This document shows positions 1 to 5,629 of a stretch of DNA of 5,629 bases, piece after piece. Positions within the stretch are counted from its first letter, which is position 1; the number at the start of each line of letters is the position of its first letter. The notes beneath the pieces are model-generated. The model was not told the DNA's origin. It saw only the letters and a program-made list of their open reading frames with translations, and did no database searches. The translations under genes and the position numbers were made by a program. This stretch comes from Sphingomonas sp. (GTDB lineage Bacteria; Pseudomonadota; Alphaproteobacteria; Sphingomonadales; Sphingomonadaceae), in NCBI GenBank assembly GCA_019247755.1, contig JAFBAM010000044.1, positions 1-5,629 of the forward strand, in the 5' to 3' direction.

Positions 1-655
1 CGCGAAGGTCGACAAGTGGCAGGTCTTCGGTGGCAGCTGGGGCTCAACTCTCGCGATCACCTATGCCGAGACCCATCCGGATCGCGTGACCGAGCTGGTG
101 CTGCGCGGCATCTTCCTGTTCGACCAGTATGAGATCGACTGGATGTATAAAGAGGGCGGCGCAAGCCAGGTCTATCCCGACAAGTTCGACGAATTCCTCG
201 CCGCGATCCCCGAAGGCGAGCGGGACGACCTCGTTGCCGCCTACGCCAAGCGCCTGACCAGCGACGATAAGGCGGAACAACTCGCCGCAGCCAAGGCGTG
301 GAGCAAGTGGGAAGGCGACATCGTCACCCTGCTTCCGAGCCCCTCGACCATCGATCATTTCACCTCGCCGGAAGTGGCGGTCGCGGTCGCGCGGATCGAG
401 AACCATTACATGGCGGCGCATGGCTGGCTGGAGGAAGGACAGCTGCTTCGCGACGCGACCAAGCTGAAGGGCATTCCCGGTGTCATCGTCCAGGGGCGAC
501 ACGACACCTGCACGCCTCCGGTCGCTGCCTGGAAGCTCAAACAGGCCTGGCCGGAGGTCGAGCTCAACATCGTCCCCGACGGTGGGCATTTGTTCAGCGA
601 GCCGGGTGTCCTCGATGGACTGATCCGGGCAACCGACAAGTTCGCAGGCCTCTAG
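1..655 (+). CDS. pip: Proline iminopeptidase (prolyl aminopeptidase), C-terminal part, 5' end outside window
   Basis: This is a cytoplasmic alpha/beta-hydrolase of peptidase family S33 that removes N-terminal proline from peptides. The reading frame is open from base 2 and ends at TAG 653-655, giving 217 visible residues. The family is usually about 310-320 residues, so roughly 100 N-terminal residues, including the usual HGGPG oxyanion-hole region, lie off the left edge. The nucleophile elbow GGSWGS is at fragment residues 10-15 with the catalytic Ser at residue 12 (bases 35-37). The catalytic Asp is in GRHDTCTPP (bases 503-505) and the catalytic His is in GGHLFSEPG (bases 587-589). The cap domain carries family-typical stretches: EGGASQVYPDKF, AKAWSKWEG and ARIENHY. 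A GTG at 86 opens a long ORF but is an internal valine, because the nucleophile motif lies upstream in the same frame. Its stop codon overlaps that of the convergent acylase gene. No frameshift is seen. Family assignment is firm; in vivo substrates are not shown by sequence. Confidence 0.95.
   Translation, partial: AKVDKWQVFGGSWGSTLAITYAETHPDRVTELVLRGIFLFDQYEIDWMYKEGGASQVYPDKFDEFLAAIPEGERDDLVAAYAKRLTSDDKAEQLAAAKAWSKWEGDIVTLLPSPSTIDHFTSPEVAVAVARIENHYMAAHGWLEEGQLLRDATKLKGIPGVIVQGRHDTCTPPVAAWKLKQAWPEVELNIVPDGGHLFSEPGVLDGLIRATDKFAGL
652..655. other. Shared CTAG: overlapping stop codons of convergent pip and acylase genes
   Basis: The palindrome CTAG carries TAG on both strands: 653-655 ends pip on the + strand and 654-652 ends the acylase on the - strand. 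The two genes therefore overlap tail to tail by four bases with no intergenic spacer. Any terminator for either transcript must lie inside the opposing coding sequence. Confidence 0.95.
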
Positions 656-2811
656 TCGCCCGGGCGGTACGTCCGCTCGGTGTGGCCCTTCAGCTGATTA
701 GGATAGAAATAGACCTCGCGCAGATCGCCTGAGGCAAAGCGCTGGATCTCGTCTGCGAAGTGCGGCGAGGCGGGATTACCGCTATCACCGCCCGCGGTGA
801 TTGCACGGGCGCGCAAGCGTTTGCCGAACTCGACTACCGCAACAAACGAATTGCCATAGTCGCCGTACCAACGTTTCGTGCCCTCGCGCGGCATCGAGCG
901 GATCGACGCCAGCGAGCCGTAGCGCCCTTCCGCGAACGGAACAGCGATGCTGGGCGCAACATCGCTGAACTTCGGTTTGATTGCGGGATCGATACGCTGG
1001 AATCGGTTGATCTCGCCCCACGGGACCTGCCAGCGGCCGAAGTCGGCCTGAAGCTTGGCAAGCATTTGATCGAATACTTTCAGCTTCAACTCGGGGCTGG
1101 TGTCGCGCCCCAGCCGCATCATCACTTTGTTTCCGGATTCGGATTTGGGCGCGTTGAGCGCGGCCCTTAGCGCCTCGCCCCAGCTCATCGCGAGCGTCTC
1201 GGCGACCGAACCCGCGCTCCAGCGATAATTCCATCCGCGCAGCACCTGCATCGGCGCGTCCAGACGCCCCTTGCGCGGGTCGCCGGCCGGCAACGCATCA
1301 TAAGCCGCTAGCAATGAAGGGATCAGGACCGCGAAGCCGGGCTGGTAACTGTCGAACGCAGCGGCCTGCAGCTTGTCGAGGGTCCAGCCACTGCTGCTTT
1401 CGAGCAGCTGCACCGCGTGGAGCCCGCGATAATTTTCGCCGTCCATGTCCATATATTTCGGGAAGCGTGCCGGGTTGGCACTGAACTTTCCGGCGGCGCG
1501 GTACGGCCAGGTGTTGGTGTTCTGCACCCAACCGTTCGGCGGGTTGAGCACGCTCGGCAGCTGGCTCAGCGCGTGCAAGCCACGCCAGTCGGTGCGGGGG
1601 TCGCTGCCATCGACCGGGTGTTCGTAATCGAAACGATCGTCGCGGCGCGGCACGAATTGAGGGTGGAGGTAGGCGATCTCGCCCTTGTTGTCCGCGAAGA
1701 GGGTGTTGTTGGAGCTATTGGCCTTGAAGCGGTCGGCGACGGCCAGGAAGGACTTCAGGTCGGTCGTCTTCGTTCGCCCGAAGCTCTGCTGAAGCGCCTC
1801 GACCGGCTTGTCCATCATCGCGAACGCGATCCAGCGATTGTCGGCAGAGCGGACGATCGGGCCATGGTGCGTGCGGTAGGTCGTGAAAGTGCGGCTGCCG
1901 AATGAGCCGTCCGACTTACGGAATCGGATCGCGACCGGACGGACGCCGACGGGACGGCATTCAGCGCCGTAGCGATAGCAATAACCGCTGCCACGCCGCT
2001 CGACCTTTTCGGAAAACTCGTCGACGACATCGATGCCGCTCGATGTGTGCATCCAGCCTGCGTGCGGGTTGAAGCCCTGGTAGATGAAGAACTGGCCCCA
2101 GGTAGCCGCGCCGTAGACGTTCAGTCCCTCGTCGCTTGTGACCTGCTGTTCCGACCGGAAATACCAACTGGTGTGCGGATTGATCAGCAGCAGGGCCTTG
2201 CCGTCCGCGGTAATCTTGGGCGCGATGGCGATACCGTTCGAGCCCTGCCGCTCCATGCGCGGTGCGAGCGCCGCTGCAATGGGCTTGTTCGAATAGAAGG
2301 CCTCGAGCTGCTTCAGGTCGATCCGCTCGATGTCGCCGCCGATGCTGCCTTCGGTGAAGCTTAGCGCCATCCATGGCTCGAAGCGGGTCAGCGCTCGGGG
2401 GTGGACGTCGGGGTGCGTCGCGAGAAAATAGTTCAGCCCGTCCGCCCAGGCGTCCATCAGCCGCCGCATCGGCATGGGGCTGCGCGCGTAGTCGGCCTTT
2501 AGCTCGCTGTCGCTGACGTACAGCCTCGCGCGGAGGTCCTGCCAGATCGCTTTGTCGCCCTCGGCTTCAGCAGTGCGGCCGAGATTGGTGAGGTAATTCG
2601 CTTCGATGCGTGGGAAATCGTCTTCTGCCTGGGCGTAGATCATTCCAAAGACGGCGTCGGGGTCGCTTTTCCCGTGGACGTGCGCGATGCCCCAGTCGTC
2701 TCGCGTGATCGTCACGCGACCTGCCTCGGCCCGCCAACGGGCATGCTCGGACGGCGAAGCGGCAGTGAGGAGGAAGAGGAGCGGGAGGATGGCGGCGGAG
2801 GCGTTACGCAT
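652..2811 (-). CDS. Exported penicillin/cephalosporin acylase-family Ntn-hydrolase (peptidase family S45)
   Basis: This is a 719-residue precursor of a heterodimeric N-terminal-nucleophile amidohydrolase, predicted periplasmic. I chose the ATG at 2811-2809 because it begins a clear signal peptide (MRN, then hydrophobic residues 6-18, cleavage near Ala18). The in-frame ATG at 2865 would prepend 18 charged residues and overlap ligD by 62 bases. A conserved alpha-chain stretch, RDDWGIAHVHG, starts near residue 37. Autoproteolysis is expected at Gly190-Ser191 (QGSNGIAIAP), giving a beta chain of 529 residues. Taking Ser191 as beta-1, His213 (NPHTSW) falls at beta-23, where I recall the second catalytic residue of glutaryl-7-ACA/cephalosporin acylases. 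Asn431 and Asn433 (WVQNTNTWPY) fall at beta-241/243, near the oxyanion-hole Asn known in the family (beta-241 in penicillin G acylase, about beta-244 in cephalosporin acylase). Only two cysteines remain (278, 285), a plausible disulfide. The gene overlaps ligD upstream and pip downstream. Substrate is undetermined: beta-lactam side chains, acyl-homoserine lactones and lipopeptides are all known in the superfamily. Confidence 0.9.
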   Translation of the reverse strand: MRNASAAILPLLFLLTAASPSEHARWRAEAGRVTITRDDWGIAHVHGKSDPDAVFGMIYAQAEDDFPRIEANYLTNLGRTAEAEGDKAIWQDLRARLYVSDSELKADYARSPMPMRRLMDAWADGLNYFLATHPDVHPRALTRFEPWMALSFTEGSIGGDIERIDLKQLEAFYSNKPIAAALAPRMERQGSNGIAIAPKITADGKALLLINPHTSWYFRSEQQVTSDEGLNVYGAATWGQFFIYQGFNPHAGWMHTSSGIDVVDEFSEKVERRGSGYCYRYGAECRPVGVRPVAIRFRKSDGSFGSRTFTTYRTHHGPIVRSADNRWIAFAMMDKPVEALQQSFGRTKTTDLKSFLAVADRFKANSSNNTLFADNKGEIAYLHPQFVPRRDDRFDYEHPVDGSDPRTDWRGLHALSQLPSVLNPPNGWVQNTNTWPYRAAGKFSANPARFPKYMDMDGENYRGLHAVQLLESSSGWTLDKLQAAAFDSYQPGFAVLIPSLLAAYDALPAGDPRKGRLDAPMQVLRGWNYRWSAGSVAETLAMSWGEALRAALNAPKSESGNKVMMRLGRDTSPELKLKVFDQMLAKLQADFGRWQVPWGEINRFQRIDPAIKPKFSDVAPSIAVPFAEGRYGSLASIRSMPREGTKRWYGDYGNSFVAVVEFGKRLRARAITAGGDSGNPASPHFADEIQRFASGDLREVYFYPNQLKGHTERTYRPGD
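2804..2811 (-). other. 8-base overlap of ligD stop and acylase start (ATGCGTAA)
   Basis: On the - strand the bases ATGCGTAA hold the acylase start codon (ATG, 2811-2809) and the ligD stop codon (TAA, 2806-2804) in different frames. The bases just upstream (GGGCGAAGCAATCGTTATCGG) show no good Shine-Dalgarno element at 5-9 bases; the nearest purine-rich run, GGGCGAAG, ends about 13 bases away. This arrangement suggests the acylase is translated by termination-reinitiation after ligD, which is an inference from layout. Confidence 0.75.
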
Positions 2812-5311
2812 CCGATAACGATTGCTTCGCCCTGCCCCAGCCTGCAAGCATCTTCGACGAAGCACGCTTCAGTAGTTCGTCGGCATTGCCGATCGTGAAG
2901 TGGTTGCCGCCCTTGTATTTGTCGAGCTCTTCCCACGCGATCGGAGCTGCCACGGGTGCCCCTTCGCGACCGCGTGCCGAGAAGGGCAGTACCGCCGTTG
3001 CGCCGCGCTGGTTGCGCAGCCAGTCGAGGAAGATCCGTCCCTTGCGCTGTTCCTTTCGAATGTTCGCGGTGAACATTTTCGGCTCGGCTTCGGCAATCGC
3101 GCGGCTGAACCGCTCGGCAAAGCTCTTCACCGTCGGCCAGTCCCGCGTCTGGTCGAGCGGCGCCACGACGTGAAGCCCCTTCCCGCCTGACAGCAACGGG
3201 AAGGTCTTGAGGCCCAAATCTCCGAGCAGCGCCTTCAATCGCAACGCGGCCTCCTTCACCATTCCGAAATCGAGGCCGACGTCCGGATCGAGGTCGAACA
3301 CCAGCCGGTCGGGATATTCGACCTTGTCGACCTTGCTGCCCCAGCCGTGGAACTCGATCGTGCCCATTTGCACGCAGGCGAGCAGCCCCTGGATGTCGTC
3401 GAGGTAGAGATACTCCTCCATGTCGCCGTCGCTCTCCTCGATCGGGATATGCTTCACGTGCGGCCCGAACGTCCCCTTGTCGTGCTTCTGGAAGAAGCTT
3501 TCGCCAGTGCGCCCTGAGGGAAACCGGATCAGGGTCATGGGTCGCCTGGCGGCATCCACCATGATCAACGGCTCGACGGTCGCATAATAGTCCGCGAGAT
3601 CCTTCTTGGTGATGCCAAGCTCGGGGAAGATCACCCGCTCAGGGCTGCTGATCTCGATGCCGAAGTCTGCGGCGGTCGCGCCCGCTTTCTTCCGGCCCTT
3701 CAGAGCCTTTGGCTTGCTCTCTTTCGCCGTCAGGTGCTTCGGCACTTCCTTCACCACATCCTTCGCAGGCTTGTCCTCACGAAGCCCAACGAAGCTCGGG
3801 TGGCGCAGGATGCCGTCAGCCGTGAATTCGCTGAAATTGATTTCCGCGACCAGCTTGGGCTTGATCCAGTGCGCGCCCTTGCGATCGGCGCGCGGCACCT
3901 CGACTGGCGCCTTGTCGACGGCGAGCGGCTCCATCCGCTCCATCAGGTCTTCGATCGTTTGCGCGTTGAATCCGGTTCCCACCTTACCTGAGTAGGTCAG
4001 TTTCCGGCCATCGCGGGCCGCAAGAAGCAACGAGCGGAAGCCGCGGCGCTTGTCGCTTTCCGACCAGCCGACGATCACGAACTCCTGGCGCTGGATGCAC
4101 TTGATCTTCAGCCAGTTGCGGGTTCGTGTGCCGCTATAGGCTGCACTTGCCTTCTTGGAGATGATCCCCTCGCCACCTTGTTTGCAGACGGCCTCGAACA
4201 TCTCCTCGCCGCGGCCGATGATGTGATCCCCATAAAGAATGGGGGGCGACACTCCTTCCAATAGCGAAGCCAGTCGTTCCTTGCGCTCGATGTTGGGCAA
4301 CTTTCGAATGTCCTCGCCGCGGTCGATGAGGAGGTCGAAAGCATAGAATGCGAGCGGTGCGCCGCCTTCCTTGAGGGTCGATTGAAGCAGCTGGAAGCTC
4401 GGTCGACCCTCGTCGTCGAGCGCGACGGCCTCGCCGTCGATCAGGCACCCGGCGGGTAGCCTCGCTGCAGCCTTTACCAGCGACTTGAACTTGTCGCTCC
4501 AGTCGAGGCCGTTGCGCGTCCACGCCGTCGCGACGCCATCGCCGACCGACAGCAAAAGCCGGTATCCGTCATATTTGATCTCGTGGATCCAGGACGAGCC
4601 AGTCGGCACGTCATCAACCAGCGTCGCGAGCTGTGGCTCCAGAAAGGCCGGCGGCGCCTTCGACGCCCGACGCTTCGTGCGGCCTCCCTTCTGGCCGCCG
4701 CGGTTGGACTTCCACACGTCCTCGCCGGCAGCAATCTCGGCCATCGTCCGGCCCGTCGTCACGCTGGTCACGCAATTGTCGACCAGCGCGTCACCATCCG
4801 CCGCGTCCGCGAACTCGTCAGTGACCTTCTTCAGCATCCACGGCTCGGCCTTCTCGCCGGGCTTGGGCTTCAATCGGAACATCACCCACTCGCCCTTCAT
4901 GCGCTCGCCTTCCAGGGTGAAGTGGAGGTGGCCCTCCTCGATCGTCTTGCTGGGATCCTTGCGGGGGTCCGGGATCCAGCGGCCCTGGTCCCAAAGCATT
5001 ACCGTGCCGCCGCCGTACTCGCCTTTGGGGATGGTCCCCTCGAACCCGCCGTAATCGAGCGGGTGGTCCTCCGTGCGCATCGCCAGCCGGTTCTCGCCCG
5101 GGTCGAGGCTGGGGCCTTTTGGCACCGCCCAGCTTTTCAGCACGCCATCGAGTTCCAGGCGGAAGTCCCAATGAAGCCGCGAAGCGTCATGCTTCTGCAC
5201 GACGAAGCTGTCGCCTTTGCCCTTGAGCCTGCGACCCTTCGGCTCCTTCGTCTTGGAGAAATCGCGCTTCCGGTTGTAGGTCTCGATGTCGAGCGGAACA
5301 CGCTTGGCCAT
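2804..5311 (-). CDS. ligD: ATP-dependent DNA ligase D (phosphoesterase-ligase-polymerase), NHEJ
   Basis: This 835-residue multifunctional end-joining enzyme is close in length to Pseudomonas aeruginosa LigD (about 840) and shares its domain order; mycobacterial LigD has the polymerase first. The 3'-phosphoesterase domain (about 10-165) has His41, His47, Asp49, Arg51, His83 and Tyr87, matching the metal-site and catalytic set known for PaLigD with a shift of one. A basic linker (about 200-218) leads to the ligase. Its motif I is KYDGYR with adenylated Lys246; further motifs are DGEAV (292-296), EGIISKK (381-387) and WLKIKC (400-405), followed by an OB fold to about 510. A second lysine-rich linker (about 513-542) precedes the primase-polymerase domain (about 550-815), with metal-binding Asp673 and Asp675 in VFDLDPD, Ser708 and His714 in LSGGKGLHVV, and Asp763 in FLDWLRN. 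The start ATG 5311-5309 begins the family-typical N terminus (YNRKRDF) and has a good ribosome-binding site. It lies 2 bases after ku, consistent with one operon. No key residue is missing. Confidence 0.98.
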   Translation of the reverse strand: MAKRVPLDIETYNRKRDFSKTKEPKGRRLKGKGDSFVVQKHDASRLHWDFRLELDGVLKSWAVPKGPSLDPGENRLAMRTEDHPLDYGGFEGTIPKGEYGGGTVMLWDQGRWIPDPRKDPSKTIEEGHLHFTLEGERMKGEWVMFRLKPKPGEKAEPWMLKKVTDEFADAADGDALVDNCVTSVTTGRTMAEIAAGEDVWKSNRGGQKGGRTKRRASKAPPAFLEPQLATLVDDVPTGSSWIHEIKYDGYRLLLSVGDGVATAWTRNGLDWSDKFKSLVKAAARLPAGCLIDGEAVALDDEGRPSFQLLQSTLKEGGAPLAFYAFDLLIDRGEDIRKLPNIERKERLASLLEGVSPPILYGDHIIGRGEEMFEAVCKQGGEGIISKKASAAYSGTRTRNWLKIKCIQRQEFVIVGWSESDKRRGFRSLLLAARDGRKLTYSGKVGTGFNAQTIEDLMERMEPLAVDKAPVEVPRADRKGAHWIKPKLVAEINFSEFTADGILRHPSFVGLREDKPAKDVVKEVPKHLTAKESKPKALKGRKKAGATAADFGIEISSPERVIFPELGITKKDLADYYATVEPLIMVDAARRPMTLIRFPSGRTGESFFQKHDKGTFGPHVKHIPIEESDGDMEEYLYLDDIQGLLACVQMGTIEFHGWGSKVDKVEYPDRLVFDLDPDVGLDFGMVKEAALRLKALLGDLGLKTFPLLSGGKGLHVVAPLDQTRDWPTVKSFAERFSRAIAEAEPKMFTANIRKEQRKGRIFLDWLRNQRGATAVLPFSARGREGAPVAAPIAWEELDKYKGGNHFTIGNADELLKRASSKMLAGWGRAKQSLSDA

Positions 5312-5313
5312 AG

Positions 5314-5629
5314 TCAGGCCCTTTTACGTGCAGGCGCTTTCTCTTGTTCCTTCTTGGCGGAAGTCTTCTTTGCGGCCTTCTTGGGCTTGGCCTCCGCCTT
5401 GCCCTTCTTCTCGTCGCCAAGGCTCTTCTTGAGCGCGGCCATGAGGTCGATGACGTTTGACCCCTTGGGCGGCGGCGCGTCGGCGTCAGGATCCTCGATG
5501 ACTTTCTCGCCCTTCGCTTTCTGCTTCTCCTTGATCAGGCGATGGAGCGCGTCGACGTAGCGGTTGTGGAATTCGTTCGGGTCGAACTCGCCGGCCTTTC
5601 GCTCAATCAGCATCGAGGCCATGTCGAGC
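5314..5629 (-). CDS. ku: Ku end-binding protein, C-terminal part, 5' end outside window
   Basis: Bacterial Ku is a homodimeric ring that threads onto double-strand DNA ends and recruits LigD for non-homologous end joining. Only the last 104 complete codons are in the window; the frame stays open to the right edge (residues L-D precede the first visible Met at 5622-5620), so that Met is internal. The visible part begins in the last helices of the core (MASMLIERKAGEFDP, then FHNRYVDALHRLI), typical of the end of the Ku domain. A proline/acid-rich spacer and a short conserved-looking segment, SNVIDLMAALKKSL, follow. The protein ends in a strongly basic tail: 14 Lys and 2 Arg in the last 38 residues (bases 5317-5430). 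Lys-rich extended C termini occur in several bacterial Ku proteins and are known to modulate DNA binding and threading. The stop TGA is at 5316-5314, 2 bases before the ligD start. Identity rests on the C-terminal pattern plus the adjacent ligD. Confidence 0.93.
   Translation of the reverse strand, partial: LDMASMLIERKAGEFDPNEFHNRYVDALHRLIKEKQKAKGEKVIEDPDADAPPPKGSNVIDLMAALKKSLGDEKKGKAEAKPKKAAKKTSAKKEQEKAPARKRA
5319..5325 (-). promoter_or_regulatory. Ribosome-binding site of ligD, inside the end of ku
   Basis: On the - strand the sequence reads AAAAGGG, then seven bases, then the ligD ATG at 5311-5309. The purine run fits a Shine-Dalgarno element with normal spacing and lies within the last codons of ku. 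Ribosomes ending at the ku TGA (5316-5314) are thus positioned to start ligD, consistent with coupled synthesis of the two NHEJ partners. Confidence 0.7.

Noticed and set aside
44..589. - strand open frame of 181 codons opposite pip
   Set aside because: It is antisense to the catalytic motifs of proline iminopeptidase and has no recognisable family features.
657..666. Perfect 10-base palindrome CGCCCGGGCG just after the convergent stops, a possible bidirectional terminator
   Set aside because: It has no loop bases, so its hairpin would be very short, and no T-run follows on either strand. It also lies in the acylase coding sequence (the C-terminal residues RPGD), which explains it.
1417..1905. 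+ strand open frame of 162 codons inside the acylase gene
   Set aside because: It is antisense to conserved acylase beta-chain sequence and shows no domain or ribosome-binding signal; it is best explained as a composition shadow.
2812..2865. Upstream in-frame ATG at 2865 that would extend the acylase by 18 residues
   Set aside because: The extension (MLRRRCLQAG and onward) is charged, precedes a textbook signal peptide, and would overlap ligD coding by 62 bases. The ATG at 2811 gives a normal exported precursor.
4583..5560. Long + strand open frame of 325 codons opposite ligD and ku
   Set aside because: It is fully antisense to two firmly identified genes, its translation is rich in Leu, Ala, Arg and Val without recognisable motifs, and such antisense frames are common in high-GC genes.
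5620..5622. ATG at 5622 as the true start of a small 102-residue basic protein
   Set aside because: The frame continues upstream to the window edge, and the residues match the end of the Ku core followed by a Ku-type basic tail directly before ligD, so it is an internal Met of a larger gene.

Overview
The window is a compact, high-GC (roughly 60-65%, estimated by eye) bacterial segment with almost no intergenic DNA. The gene set and protein style suggest an alphaproteobacterium, most likely a sphingomonad-type organism. The indicators are a Ku/LigD pair with LigD in phosphoesterase-ligase-polymerase order, an exported penicillin-acylase-family protein and a proline iminopeptidase. This assignment is inferred from protein character only; no rRNA or other marker gene is present.

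Layout. From the left edge to 655 on the + strand is the C-terminal two-thirds of a proline iminopeptidase (pip), cut by the window edge but retaining all three catalytic residues. Everything else is on the - strand and reads right to left: the C-terminal part of Ku (right edge to 5314), a complete LigD (5311 to 2804), and a complete exported Ntn-hydrolase of the penicillin/cephalosporin acylase family (2811 to 652). Ku and LigD are 2 bases apart. LigD and the acylase overlap by 8 bases. The acylase and pip converge and overlap by 4 bases in a shared CTAG that supplies both stop codons. No stretch over 300 bases lacks a gene, and I see no RNA genes, mobile elements, CRISPR arrays or clear terminators.

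How the genes work together. Ku and LigD form the two-component bacterial non-homologous end-joining system. Ku binds and bridges double-strand ends and recruits LigD, which trims 3' ends, fills gaps with (ribo)nucleotides and seals nicks. All expected catalytic residues of the three LigD domains are visible. The acylase has a signal peptide and should act in the periplasm, so it has no obvious mechanistic link to DNA repair, yet its start codon lies inside the end of ligD and it probably depends on ligD translation. This coupling and the fully overlapping convergent junction with pip are the most unusual points. I found no convincing evidence of a wholly new system; the rest is well explained by known families.
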